Origin: Dermatophagoides farinae
Lineage: Eukaryota; Arthropoda; Arachnida; Sarcoptiformes; Pyroglyphidae
Direction: 5' to 3'
NCBI RefSeq assembly: GCF_024713945.1
Contig: NC_134685.1
Location: forward strand, 2,475,001-2,539,000
DNA length: 64,000 nucleotides
A program made the translations under genes and the position numbers. Within the stretch, counting starts at the first letter, position 1; each line of letters begins with the position of its first letter. Below the pieces are notes generated by a model that saw nothing but the letters and a program-made list of their open reading frames with translations, was not told the DNA's origin and ran no database searches. Shown here in pieces: positions 28,644 through 43,063 of the stretch.

Positions 28644-28913
28644 GATTTTTAGAGAATTTGTGTTGCAAATAAAACAAAAAATAATCAACTTTGAATCGTT
28701 TAATTTAATAGCTTGACACAAACAACAGAAAAGAAAAAAAAACATGTGCTTTTCCGTTCATAGATGTCGTTTAGAAGTTTTTTTTTCCATTTTTCCATTC
28801 CTGCTGACATCTGATGGTGATGATTTCCAAAAAAAAAACATTTATTGTTATAATAACAAAAATCAATATTAGATGGCAGCAAATGTATTTTTTTGAATAT
28901 TTGTTGGCGCCAA

Positions 28914-28924
28914 ATCTTAATATA
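28914..28924 (-). promoter_or_regulatory. E2F-type site upstream of RUVBL2
   Basis: On the minus strand the site reads TTTGGCGCCAA, matching the E2F consensus TTTSSCGC and containing the palindrome TTGGCGCCAA. It is about 270 bases upstream of the RUVBL2 start codon. Growth-linked expression of RUVBL genes makes this plausible; function is inferred. Confidence 0.4.
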
Positions 28925-29527
28925 ATAATACAAAGTGCAAAAAACATCATTTCTTTTTTGTTTTTAAATCAACATTTCGTTTATTAATTATTAATTTTTT
29001 AATTATCAATTATTAAAAATTATTATTATTATTATTATTAGTAGTAGTAGTTTGACATCACATCGATACATGAACGAACAAACGATCATCATCATCATCA
29101 TCAGCCCAACATCGACATTGGGAATAATATGAATCACACATGTTGATGATGATGATGATGATTCATGATGAAATACATTCACACACACACAAAATGACAA
29201 ATACATAGAATTCTTCAAATTGGAAGAGATTATTTTATCAACAAGTAAAAATGTGAAAAATAAATGTGTGTGTGTATGTGTGTTTGTGTCTTATTATCGC
29301 AAATGTATTGACTATATATTAATAATATAACTATATATATCATCCAGATTTTATCATCAGAACAAAATGTAAAAAAACAAATATTCGATGATTGATGATC
29401 AATCTTTCACAAAAAAAAAATGTAATTGTCACAATAGTAAGGTTGGTGTTTGTGTGTGTGTTTGTGTTGAATATGAAGATCATTTTTTTGTTATATTTGA
29501 ATAAAAAATAAACAATGAGAGATGAAA

Positions 29528-29561
<34 letters not shown>

Positions 29562-29915
29562 AGAATAAAGATCAAATTGATGATGATTAGTTTTTATATT
29601 AGCAATTTATTGATTTTTTTTTTTTGATAATTTTTTTCGTTGTTGTATGTATAGATTCCTATTATAATGATTTTTTTTTCAATATAAATCGATAATGAAA
29701 ATAAACTAGATTTATCCAAAAGAAAGAAATGGTTGTTGTTGTGTGTGTAATTGATTGATTTATTGATTGGATGGTGTATGTGTGTGTGTATGTGTGATTA
29801 TGCACCAGGAACAATATTTCAGTTCAATTTCTTTCACTGTTGTTGTTGTTGTTGTTTGCTGTAAACCAAATCCATATTGAAATGGAAATCACAAATATTC
29901 AGTGGGTGTGTATGT

Positions 29916-29936
29916 GGGTGTGGGTGTGGGTGTGGG
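29916..29936 (+). other. G-quadruplex motif (GGG)4 with 3-base loops
   Basis: Four GGG runs separated by TGT, with a fifth GGG just upstream at 29904-29906. This meets the standard intramolecular G4 rule and is unusual in such AT-rich DNA. It lies about 200 bases beyond the REDD1-like stop, so the transcript of that gene would carry the C-rich strand. Confidence 0.6.
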
Positions 29937-30129
29937 TGTGTTTTTATTATTAGTATATAACACTAATTATGCTATATCATCAATATTTTTTTTTTTTTTA
30001 GTACCAATATATAGTAATAGCAATTGTATTCAATGTTCAATCAATGAGTTTATATATATGTTTAAACGTGTTTGTTTGTTTGTTTGTTTGCTTACAGCTG
30101 CATGATTTCAATTTGATGATGATCAATCA

Positions 30130-33100
30130 TTATGATGGTTGATAAAGTTTTTTCTTATTCAAGAGGTAGATTTCTGATAAAATGATTGGTGTACGTTTAA
30201 AGAAACGATATTCCAATGATTCAAACCAAGATGGTTTAACACGTTTTAATGTTAGAAAGACTTCAAATGTTGGTACAATATCTGGATCAATTACAAATTC
30301 ACCCAATAATTTTGTTGATGATGTATTTATTTTATATTGATGATTATTATTATTATTATTTGGACGGCGACGATTATTATTATTGTTGTTGTTGTTGCTG
30401 TTGCTATTATTATTATTATTAACAACAACATTATCATCATCATTTTCAATAAAGATCAATAATAGACAACCACGTAAACCGCATGGTTCACATTCAGCCA
30501 TTTCAATCACATTTGTTACAATTTGTTGCATCAACATTTGTGGTATTAATATTTCTGTACAATGAACTAGCCGTGTTTCTTTAGCCAAACGTAATATATT
30601 TTCAATACCTTTAGCTAAACGTACAATAATTTCATCATTATAATTTGCAGTATGATGATTATTATCAATAAAATAATTCCATGATGATGATGACGATGAC
30701 GATGACGATGATGATGATGTTTTCGTTGACATATCATCATCATATTTGTCAATCAAATCTAACGAAATGAAACAAAAAAAAAAACAAAGAAACAAAAATA
30801 CATTCATTAGACACACATGTATGCAAAAAACAAAAAACGATAATGATCATTCTTCTACATGCATTAAAAAAAGAGACACAATGTAATAAATTATAATTAA
30901 ATTTAAATTTAGAATCAACCACCACCACCACCACCACCAGCACCAACACCACCAGCACCAGCACCACAATCGAGATCATTCATTTGTTGATGATTATCAA
31001 ACATGGTTTTTTTTTTGTTTTACAATCAGAATATAAATAAGAATTGATGATAGATATGTAATATATTCACAAACATCGTCGTCGTCGTCGTCGTCAAGTC
31101 GACGACAAGCTGTTATTTTTTTTCTCTCTTTCAATTCTTATGTTTATTCTTGTTAGAAGAAATTTCATTTCATTTTTTTTTCTCAACAACAACTACAAAC
31201 GACAAACGACAAGACAAGACAAGACAAAAGAAATTATATTTATTCATTTCTTTGTATGTGTGTGTGTGTGTGTGCAATGCTATTAGTTCATTGATCGATT
31301 TGATATTTGATTCGATTCTCAACATTGATCGATATATATATTAATATATGTCGAATCTTGAGAATAAGTCGAAATAGAGGATTTTTTTAAAAAATGAAAT
31401 GAAATTTTTCATCATCACAATTGGCGTGTATATTGAAGGGGCCGAAAAAAAAAATTTTTTTTTTCTCATTTCGTTTCTGTTTTGTTATGTATGTATGGAT
31501 GGATGTATTGTAATACCATACCATACCATCAATATATATGATAATAATTAACATGAATAATTAACTGAGAAATGAGAATTAAAAAAAAATCTACACAACA
31601 AAAAAAAAACAAAGCGAGAGAGAGAGAGAGAGAGAAACCCACACAAATTATTTATAATTTTTTTGTTTTGCACATAAAAAGCCGTAGCGAAACAACCAAA
31701 CAAACCAAAAAAAAAAAAAAAAAACGACAAAACATCATTATCATCAATGTTTGTAGTCATGGACAAGAAAAAAAAAAGTAAAATCAAATGAAACGAATGA
31801 AGAAGAAGAAGAAAAAAATTGCACTTAACCAAACCAAAAAACCAAAACGAAACGAAAAAAAAAATGAATTAGAATGAGCTCTAAAGAGAGAAAAAACAAG
31901 AGAAGACAGAGAAAGATAATGGGAAAAATAAATCTAACCAAAAAAAAAAAAAAGAAATATAAATTCAGTGCATTTGCACCGAAAATTTTCATTCTATTTT
32001 CTTATTTAAGGAGCTGTGTGTTAAATGTTTTCTTTCTTCTTGTTCTATGTTTATATTATAATGGATGGATAAAAAGATCAACATCATCATCATCATCAAA
32101 TCTCCGTCCATGATGATGATGATGATGATGATGATAATGTGGAAATGAATAAAATGAATGAAATGAAATAAAGAATATATAAAAAAAAATGATGAATATG
32201 TAAAAAAATCAAATCTATGGCTACTACTACGATGGTTGATGTATATATAGATAGATAGTTTTTTTTTATATATATGAAAATATTAAAATAATGATAAAAA
32301 AAAAATGTAATGAAAAATGAATTTGTGTGTGTATATCGGATACAAAATACAATACAATTTTCAGGTATTTTATAAATGTTAACTCTGTTGCTGCCGTTGT
32401 TGTTGTTGTGTATATACATCAGTATATCAGAAATATATAAATAAAAAAAAAATACAGGTAGGTAGGTAGGTAGGTAGATAAATAGATAAAAAAAAAATAA
32501 TTTTCTACATCATCATTCATTCATTCAACCTTGAGCCATGATTGGTGATGATGATGATGATGATGATCGTGCAATAGATGCAAATTATTATTTTGTCAAA
32601 AAAAAAAAAGAAACAAGTCCATCTCCTTTTCTCTCTCTCTCTCTGTCTCTTTTCCATTTCTCACCTTTCAATCATCATCATCATCATTTGAATGAATCGA
32701 TTACAAGTTAGGTTAAAAAATAGTAATAGTTTTTTTTGTTAAAATTTTTTAAAATTTTTTTTTTTAAATTCATATCATAAAAAAAACAAACTGGAATAGA
32801 AATAGAAAACTGGTACTTACTTGTTTTATTAGAATTAATAGTAGTAGTAGTGGTATTTGCTACATTATTAGCTTGTGATGATATTTTTTTATTATCATTT
32901 GTATTGATAATCATTTTGTTCCGGTTATTCCATTCATAAATGTTGTTATCATAATTCATTGAAAGATTTGTATCAATAATGCCATTTTGGTTACAATTAT
33001 CACCACCACCACCATTACCATTACCACCATTACCATCATTATTAACATAGATACCACCGGTTTGTTGTTGAGAAAAATGTCGCCGTCGTATTGGACGTAC

Positions 33101-33346
33101 TGAATTACCATTCATATAGGACATTGGTGGCATTTTCATTGCTGATACATTATTATGATTTAATAAATTAACATCAATATTAGTATCATCAACACCATTC
33201 GAAGATGATGACGATGACGATGATGATGTAGTTGATGCTGAAGAGGAAGAAGAAGAAGATGATGATGTATGGCCAATACGATTAACATTATTTGTATCAA
33301 ATAATATTGATGATGATAATCTTTGATTACAAGCCATTGATGCCAT
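30130..33346 (-). CDS. DDIT4/REDD1 (scylla/charybde) family protein
   Basis: Two exons, 33346-32821 and 30758-30130, phase 1 on both sides of a 2.06-kb intron with a GTAAGT donor; 384 residues. The second exon carries the REDD1 core: a helix with RLVHCTEILIPQMLMQQIV, the signature ECEPCGLRGCLL (about 264-275), VIDPDIVPTFEVFLTLKRV and an end with KKKLY. Family members are hypoxia- and stress-induced inhibitors of mTORC1 acting through TSC2; vertebrate ones are about 230 residues. The first exon is Ser/Asn/Gly-rich, like the disordered Ser-rich head of REDD1. I chose ATG 33346 because it is the first in-frame ATG after an in-frame stop (33607) and has strong context (A at -3, G at +4). Asn and Ser runs also interrupt the core. 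An alternative first exon (ATG at 31004) is described separately. Scylla versus charybde cannot be decided. Confidence 0.85.
30915..31004 (-). CDS. Possible alternative first exon of the REDD1-like gene
   Basis: ATG at 31004-31002 opens a 29-codon frame beginning MFDNHQQMNDLDCGAG and running into a (GGT)n stretch. Each GGT repeat offers a donor of form G|GT, and all of these leave one base, the phase required by the acceptor at 30759. Splicing would give a short Gly-rich head joined to the REDD1 core. The intron would be under 250 bases. No acceptor-like AG lies just upstream of the ATG, so this would be a transcript start exon. Support is splice phase only. Confidence 0.3.
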   Translation of the reverse strand: MFDNHQQMNDLDCGAGAGGVGAGGGGGGG

Positions 33347-36300
33347 TCTTGTTTTTGCTATAGTTTTTATTGATTGATTAGACCATATGGTTGATGATAA
33401 CGATAATGATGGTGATTTAATATTATTATTATTGCTACAACCAACACCACCACCACCACGACCACTATCAACACAGTTATTACTACTGTTAATATCACCA
33501 ATGATGGGTGTGGCAACCGTTACAATTTTCAATGTAGATGCTGATGATGATGGCTGTTTTGTTGTTTTGTTGTTGTTGTTGTTGTTGTTGATTGACAACA
33601 CTTTTTATCGTTTTTTATTATCAATGATGATGATGATGATGATGAAATTTGATCATTTGATTCTGTTATCAAAAATGATGATGATTTGGTCATTCTTTCT
33701 TTCTTTTATTATTATTATTATTATTAATAGAAAAATTTTCAGTCAGAAAAAAAACGACAACGACAACAACAAAAACAAATATTTTTTTCATTCATTCAAC
33801 TATTTCGATATGAGATTCAAAAATGTCGTAGGTGGCTGTGTGTATGTCATTGTTTTGTTTTTTTTTTTTTTTTTTGTTGTTGTTGTATCATAACACAGGA
33901 GATAGTGTGTGTGTGTGTGTCTGTGGTGTTAAATTTTTTTTTTGTTTTGTTTTCCTGAGATTATTATTTGATGATGAATATATATAATACTTTTTTGTTT
34001 CTGTTTCGGTTTTGGTTGTTTGTTTTTTTTTTTGTTTTGATTTGTTTATTTTGAAATTGAGAATTGATTTATTGATTATTACTAATAATGAAATAAAACA
34101 AAACAAAACAAAAAACAAAAAAAATGAGATCGATGACCTGATGGATGGATATTTTTTGTTGTTGTTGTTTGTTTGTTGTTGTGAACATAAGTGTAAAAGT
34201 TTGTGTGTGTGTGTGCGTGTGTACGTGTGTGTGTATTATAGAAACAAAAAAGATATGTAGATGTTTTTCAAATCATTTCATCAATACAATGAATTTGATG
34301 ATGATGACCAACAATTCTGGACACTACCACACGTACATCATTTGTATTTGTATTTGGACTATTCTTTGGATTCTTTGCTTGTTGGTGGTTCACAAGATTT
34401 AAAATTGACTAAAAAAATTTACTAATGTGATTGACAAACAAACATGAAAACAAAAAATTGGCATCCAATTTAGTAGTGGTTGATTGAGATTGAGAATAGA
34501 AAAAAAAAACATCGATGATGATGATGATAATGATGAAACAGGATAGAAATTAACAAAAAAAATGGGACAAATAATAATCAAAAAAAAAAAAAAATTAACA
34601 AACAGCAAAAAAAATGAAATGAAATAAAATAACATCAAATTGAGAATGTATGATCACTTTGGATTTGGATTTGGATTCTTTCTCGTGTGTGTGTATGTGT
34701 GTATGTTTTGTTTATTTCATCTGGTTATGACATTTTTTTTTCTCATATGAACAAATGTTTGATAAATTCTGTGGATTCTTCAATCAATCATCAATTTGTT
34801 TGTCATCCAAACACACACCAAAAAAAAAAAATCTTCAAATGATGATCATAATCATGAGAGATGAAAATGTTCTTGTTTTTTTCGTTGTTCTTGTTGTTGT
34901 TGATGATTATGATAATATGAATGACGAGATTGAAGAAGACGACGACGACGACGACCACGACGATCGACTAATAATGAATGATCATGATATGTGAGAATCA
35001 CTATTCAAGAACAGGATTCATCATCATCATCATTCTTTAGTCATTCAGCCTTGATTGTTATGAATTGTGGAAGAAAAGAAAGAAAAAAAAGATGTAGATC
35101 CACAATCATCATCATCATCATCAACAACATCAATATTATAACACAAAAGACTCATTGAACAAGAGAATACTGGTAGATAGAGATGGATGGATGGATGAAA
35201 AGATGAATGTGGTGTGTGTGTGTATGTGTGTAATATATTTGTGAGGCAATAACGAATATACAAAATTACACAAAGAAGAAACGAGAATGATGATGATGAT
35301 GATGAAATAAAGAGGAAGATGTTATTTTTTTTTTTTCACCAAATAACAAAATATTGGTGGAAGTAGCACATGTATCTGTGTGTGTGTGTGTATGACTAGA
35401 TTTTAATATTGAAAATATACATTTCAAACTAGAATATATATATATATATAAAAAGAGAAGAATTGTATAGAATTTTGCATAGGATGATGATGATGATGAT
35501 GAAGAGAATTGAAACAGAAAAAAAAACAGACGAAATATAAAGTGTAATAATAATAATAATCGAATTTCAAGTTTGTATAACAGTGTTGTTTATTGTATAT
35601 TGTGTTTGGAAAGAAGAACAAAGAAAAACTGGAGATAACGATTCATCGAAAAGAAAAAAAAAATCAAATGAATTGCACACACACACACACACACACAAAT
35701 ACAATTGTCAAAAGTTTGTGAAAATGAACCAAACCCGAAATTTTTTTTTCTGTTTCTGTATATATATATGAGAGAAAGAGATAGTGGTACAAAAAAAAAA
35801 CAGAAAAATTTAGTAGCAGACGACATTAAATGTTGTGGTTTATATAATGATGGTGGTGGTAGTAGTGGTATATATACATTTGATAGATTAATGCACTCAG
35901 CTGATTTTAGAGAAACGCTTAGTAACAGGAATAATGATAATGATGATGATGATGATGAACAACAGGAAAGAAATATTAATACTTGCCACTGCTACATTTT
36001 CTTTTGTTCAATATTAACCAATCACAAATCCCATGGTAACAATGTATGTGTGTGTGTGTGTGTGTTTGTGTGGTAGTGGTTCATTTAACAAAGCTCTTTA
36101 TATATTTCAATCCAATTTTTTTTTTGTTTAACATTCAGCTGTCTGTTCTTTATTATTCTTTTGTGTGTATTGTATTTATGTATGTCACATATATATATAT
36201 ATACAACCGACGACGACGACGACGACAACAGCGACAAACACACATGGTTTGGCAAATACATACATCTTTTGTGTGTAATGAAAAAAAAAAAAAATAAAAA

Positions 36301-37129
36301 TAAAAAGAAAAAACCGTCATCTTTTTTTTTCATCATGATCCTCATCCTTTTTCGTTTCGTTTCGTTTCGTTTTGTTCTCTCCTCTTCATTGCACTTATAT
36401 ATAAATGATGATATATAAAATGAAACAATATTGTACAATGGCAACTACGACAACTACAACAAATGGATTTATATTATGAAAATGGTGATGATGAAATGAA
36501 TTGAAATGAAATGAAAAAAAAATTTTTTTTTTCTGGTAATTTAATGGTGAACGAGCAAACAAGAAGAAGAAAAAAAAGAAATAAATTAGCTATAAATCTA
36601 TCTCTAAATGAATTCGATCATCATCATCATCATCATGATCATTGAATTTTAGCTTTTTTTGTTGTTGTTGTTGTTCCATCATTCTACTATATATATGTGT
36701 GTGTCTGGATCTTGTTTGACATCACTCAATAACAACAACAACGATCACAGACAGGATAGACAGAATGACGGATGGATGGATGGATGGATGGATGAACCAG
36801 TCAACCACACACGCACACATAATAGGGACAAAGTTTGTAACAATGAAACAAAAAAAAAATTGGTAAACTTTTGGAAGGTGGTCCAAAAAAAAAAAAATCC
36901 ACAATGGATTCAAGGTCATAATAAAGTAGTAGTAGTAGTAGTAGTTATTTATATAACGGTAATAATAATAATGGTGACCACTTTTCCGTTTCCGTTTTTT
37001 TTTCGTCTGTTCCCACAATATATATCTGATTCTATTGTTCTGTGTTTGTGTTACCGTTTTTTTTTCGTTGGTAAACGCACATGTCAACCAACCATTCAAT
37101 GTCAATGACGATGATGTTGTAGACAGACC

Positions 37130-37161
<32 letters not shown>

Positions 37162-40100
37162 GACACCCTGTATATTACTATATATTTATTCTGTTTATTT
37201 TTCATAAGAGGATGTGAGATAGACAACAACAACAACAAAATTACATTCTAAAATTCTTACGATTTTTTTTTTTGATTGCAGCCGTGGCCTTTGGCCTTTC
37301 TTTGTTTGTAAAAAAAAAAATTCATCCCACTTTAGTCGTTCATTTTTGATGGTCAAACCTTGGTTGTGGTGGTGGTGGTGGTGGTGCTGGTAACAGCAGG
37401 CAATCTTTCATTCATTTGGTTGGTTGGTTGGTTGGTTGGCTGGTTGATTGCTTGATTTGGTTTTTTTTTCTCGTTCTGATTTCTTTTCTCTCATTTGTTG
37501 TTTGACTACAATTTTTATTTTTCTTTTTTTCCAATTCATGGAAAAATTTTTCTCTATTTCATTCAGCCCAAAAAACAGCAAGAATAAGAAGAATAGACAG
37601 AAAAAAAACCACAAAATAATCTTCTGGTAATAAAAAAAAAGACGACGAATGAATAATTGGATTATATGTGACCAAATTATTCTGAATAAAAATAATCAGA
37701 TTATCAAATTTGGAAATTTTATTTTTCAAAGAAAAATGGGAAATTTTCTCGGAAATATTCCCAGAAAAACAAAGAAAAATTCAAATTTTTTTTTGTTTTA
37801 AATCAATTCGTAATCGATAACGATGATGATGATGATGATGATATAACAACGATAAGGATAATGATCATGCATGAATCTAGCCAAAAAAATTTTTTTTTTT
37901 CTGTACGTTAAAAATGATCAATCAATCAACCAATCAATGATCAATCAATATGGAATTGAAAAGGGAAATTTTTTTTTCTGTTGTTCAATTCTTCCAATTA
38001 TTATTACATTCCACATTATGAAAACAATGGAAGAATAGATCGAAAAAAAAGTCAATTAGTAATGATGATGATGAATAAATTCAAACGATAAAAAATGGAA
38101 GTGGAAATTTCCCTACCATAATGGTAATGATGATGATGATGATGATTTGACATGACAATTCGTTCCATTATCGTCGTCGTTTATTGATTGATTGACAATC
38201 GATAGATTCCATCATCATCATCATCATCGTCGACAACAATAAGCAGACGACCATTTATTTATTCATTCATCTTCCTAATGATGATGAATTTTTTTTTCAA
38301 AAAAAAAGAAAAAAAAACGAGGAAATTTTCTCTGAAACTAACAAAAAAAAAAAAAAAAAAAATTTTCTCTTTATCGATAATCGAAGGAAAAAAAGAGAAA
38401 AAAAACCAACGATAATAGTGCAATGAAAAAGAATCCGGTAATATCTGGTCAGATATTATACTCATTTATACAATCGATACAATTTTTCATTCGTTCATTT
38501 CATTCATTTTTTTTCTGTAGATCAGTGATGAAATTGTGTGTGTGTGTGTGTGTACCTTTTTTTTCTCCCATTTGATACATTGTGATACTTTTATCTCGCA
38601 CTTGACTATAAATAAATTCAGTATATATAAAAAAAAACGATATCGATTTCAAATTTGCAACATTGTGAGCGAGTGTGTGTGTGAGAGAGAGAGAGAAAGA
38701 AAATTTTGATGCCATACACCTATTTATATGAAGAAAAAATTAATGATGATGATCGTTATGATGATAATATGTACCTGTGTGCGTGTGTGCGTGAAAAAAA
38801 AGTCCAAGTACAGATCGATTAAATCAATCGATCGATTGAACGATTTTTTTTTCTTTACTTCATAATTTTGTGTGTGTGTGTGTGTGTGTGTATTTGACGA
38901 TATTTTTTTCCATTATTTTCTATTATTGATCATAATCATGATAATGACGATGATGATGATGATTGAAATGGTCAAAAGAAAATTTTCATCTTTCGTTATT
39001 CAACGATATTTAAAATTTTGCCCTTCAAACTTTTTTTTTGTTTGTTAACCAGACATTAGAGTGTTAAATCATTGATGAATTATTATTATCGATCTAAATC
39101 AGAGAGAAAGAGAAACAAAAAAATTTCATCCCGGTTTATTGTCGCCAATCGCTTTTTTGGCATCTTTTTTCTTCATAATATCAAATTCAAATCAACACAA
39201 TAAAGACAAAGAGAAGCCAATATTTTTTTTTTCTCATTCACATGGTGGACATAATGGACACAAACACACAGACAAACAATCTGAAAAAAGACAAACGGAC
39301 ATTAAATCTTATATCGAAACGAAACGAAACAAAACAAAATGAAATGAAATGAAATGAAATGGAATTAAACCTGTAGCCAAAAAATGATGATGATGATGAT
39401 GATGATGATAATGATAATGAGTTTAACGTGACTTGATTTTTATTTTTATTTTTATTTTCTCGCTATTTTGCTCCTCCCAAAAATATTTTTTTTTCTGTTG
39501 TCTATTTCGTTGTTATTGTTACCTGGAGGGGGTGGCAGTGTGGTATTGTAGAGGGGGCAGCAATGCACCGAAGAAAAAATGTATTGTGTTTTTTTTTATG
39601 AAATATGAAGAAAAACGAAAAAAAAAAATCCATAAAATTCACGAATAATAATGATGATGATGATGATGATGATGATGATTGGGAGATGAGATTTGAAACA
39701 TTGATCGTTGCTGTTGTTGGTTGTTGTTGTTTTTAGCCACGATTGTGTGTGGACTATCGAATTGATGATGATGATAATATATAAAGAATGGTAGGTGGAG
39801 AACACAACGCCATCACCAGCACCTTGTTTTTTTTGTTTTGTTTTACAAAAAAAAAAATTCAAGCAAAACCTCTAATAATGAACATTTCATCTGGCCAGAG
39901 GCCATAGGCCATAATACACACACACAAATGATGTTAGTTTAGTTTAGTTTAGTTTTTTTTATTGGTTTCAATTCAATTCTTTTTTTTTTACTTTAAAATT
40001 ATCATCATTCAAGACAATGATAATGATAATGATGATGATATGGTAATGGTAAATGGTAAATGGTAATGGACAAAACAAATTAGTTTGATCAAGAAGAAGA

Positions 40101-42188
40101 ACAAAAAAAAAAGTTTTTTCTATTTACCAAAAAAAAAAATCCTAGTACATTTGCACTGATTATAATGATGATGATTAGATGTTGTCGTTATTTTTCTTTT
40201 AAATTTCAATATTCAGAAATTCAATCGATTCTATGTATTGGAACAAAAAAAAAATTGATGTGATCCACACACACACACACACACACACAGAGAGAGATGG
40301 TGGAAAAAAATGACACTTTCATATGATTAAAATGTGAAATGTTTCAATAGATAAACACCATCATCATCATCATCACCTGTTCACGATTTATTAAATAATA
40401 TTCCGTGTGTGTGTGTGTGTGTGTGTTGCTTTGCCATAAATCAATAATCAAAAAAACAAAACAGAACAGAACAATAAACAATAACTAACCAACACACACA
40501 CACACACATAAAAAACAATAGGCCATTAGTGCGCAATTCCATGGGCAAGTTTTGTTGTTGTTGTTGTTGTTGTTGAAACGTTTTTCAAACAAAAGATTTT
40601 TCGTTTGGTCGATTGAAAAAAAAAAAAAAATTTTTTTTGTTTATTTTATCGAAAATTTTTTTTTCAATTTTCATTCATTGTTCACACCTCTCTACCCCTT
40701 AATGTTATATAATATTTGCATCACATAGCAAACGTTAAGTGATTAAAGAAGAAACAACAACAACAACAACAACAAAAAAAAATTTCAGGGCGTCGCTCAT
40801 TATTATGAATGATGATCATGATGATGATGATGATTATGATGACCATGAACCATATGGACAAATCGGGTAGTGTATAGAAGGTGTGTGTGTGTGTGTAGCA
40901 ATGGTCAGTCAGTCATTTATTTTTCTTTTTTTTATGATATATAATTTTTAATTGTACAAAAAACAAAACAAAACAAAAAAAATCAAACGAACCATGACCC
41001 ATGACCATCATCATTGGCCATCACCATTGTTTCATGGTGTGGGTGTGTTGTTGTTGTCGGTGGTGGTGGTGTTATTAAGTGAGGAGAAAAAAAATCTAGA
41101 TTTCCAAATTTATGTGTTCGCAATGGACAAAAAAAAAATCTAGAATTACGAATTACATAACTGAATAAGATGAAAAAATGATGATGATGATGATCATCAT
41201 CATCATCATAATCATAATTGTCAATGACATTGAGAAACAACATTTTTTTTTTTTGAATCAAAAACAAAAAAGTTTCACTTGTTCCCACTGTCTATCATTG
41301 TTGTTGAATCTTGTCCCAAATGATGATGATGATAATTGAAATGAATATTATAATCATCATCATCATCATCGTCCACTCATGATGATAATGATTATAATGA
41401 TCATCATCATCCACTATGATTCAACTCTGTTGATGAATATTGTGTGTGTGTGTGTTAGTGCACCAGAAAAAAAGATTCATATATACAATTATCATTCAAG
41501 TCAATCTATGTGTGTATTCAACATTCAACTCACTATACAATTATATATTATGATGATGATGATTATGGTGACATTTTTAATTATGATGAGAAAAAAAAAA
41601 CAACAAAACAATGACAACTGAAATGGACTAAAAATTTTTTGGACGCACTTTGTCGTCGTCGTTGTTGTTGTTGTTGTTGTGTTGGAAACTTTATGATAAT
41701 GAAATCTGAATTTCAAATAATATGGTTTTTTCCATTGCACTTGAATATTCGTTTGTTTTTTTTATGTTTTTTTTTTATTTTATTTTCATAGAAATAAACA
41801 AAGTAGCAAAACATTTTTTTTTGTATTTTGTTTTGACATCATCATGATCATTCAGTTCAACAGTTATGACGTAGTCATCAAATTGTTGTGGATGATGATT
41901 ATCAGTGAAAATAAAAAAAAAAAAAAAAATTTTTTTCCGTTTCGTTTCATATTTTTTTTTTTCGTCTCTGACACACACACACACGTCATACTATAATCTC
42001 GAAAAAAATTTTTTTTTTCTAGAATATTCCAAGAATTCACCTAAATAACCAGTTATCACCATCATCATCATCATCATCATCATTAGTTAATAAGATGGTG
42101 TGATTAGAGAAAGCCGGATTTATGGATAAATTGAATGAATAAAGGGAGAAAAAAATACACATCTTTTTTCAACAAAATATTGGTGCGA

Positions 42189-42309
<121 letters not shown>

Positions 42310-43021
42310 GGAAATAGGTGCGAATTTTGAAATTCCTCATCATCATTATCATCATTGTAGTCATCGTCTATATAATTTACAATCAAAAATTAGCTAGCAA
42401 GCGCGTATTGCACATCCACACTAACTAACACACACACACACACTTTCACAAACCCACGGGTATTATATCCAATGATGATGATGATGATAATTCCGATTTT
42501 TTCATCATCATCATCATCATTATTTCGATTTTTTTGGGCGCCTAGAATTTATTATTATAATGGCCACCAATTACCGCACACACACACACCATTCTATTTA
42601 GCATAAAATTATTATTTTCTTTATCATTTATTTAAAAAAAAAAATCCGAATTCAACAGGTTTTTTCCAATGGCTGTGTGTGTGTGCAACCACACCCAAAA
42701 ATTCGTTATTTTATTCGGATTTGGTTATATAATAACCACCACCACCACCATCAACAACAACAACAACAAAGAGAATTGATGAAAAAAAAAAATTTTCCAA
42801 CAACAACAACAACAACGAGAACAACAACAAAAAATTAAATTCTAATTTGACCTTGATTATCATCATCATCATCATCATCCAATCCTGATGATTATGATGA
42901 TGATGATGATGATGATGGACGATGAATGATCGTGTGAATTTTTTTTGTTTTGTTTTGTTTTGTTGTTTATCAAAAAAAAAAAATTCTTGTTGTTTTGTTT
43001 GATAAATTTCGTGGACGCATA

Positions 43022-43025
<4 letters not shown>

Positions 43026-43059
<34 letters not shown>
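43026..43059. repeat. (CA)n microsatellite
   Basis: About 17 CA units, one of the longest of the many (CA/GT)n tracts spread through the window. Confidence 0.9.

Positions 43060-43063
<4 letters not shown>

Larger units (their letters stand above)
28644..30129. other. RUVBL2 promoter side and REDD1 3' side
   Basis: No gene is supported in this 1.5 kb. It holds the E2F-like site (28914-28924), a TAGATGGCAGC motif (28870-28880), (ATT)n and (ATC)n runs, GT tracts, a GA tract near 29531-29558 and a G-quadruplex-type motif (29916-29936). Confidence 0.55.

Noticed and set aside
33347-33601. Upstream extension of the REDD1-like first exon to 33601
   Set aside because: The frame is open but has no ATG; the first in-frame ATG is 33346, and an in-frame stop lies at 33607. 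It is treated as 5' UTR unless an upstream exon splices in.
33387-33893. 168-codon plus-strand frame rich in Leu and Met
   Set aside because: It is largely the antisense of the Ser/Asn-rich first exon of the REDD1-like gene and simple repeats.
35705-36076. Frame with KCCGLYND, reminiscent of the tetraspanin CCG loop
   Set aside because: No transmembrane helices, no further family cysteines and no matching exons nearby; the rest is Asp/Asn low-complexity and (GT)n. Chance match.
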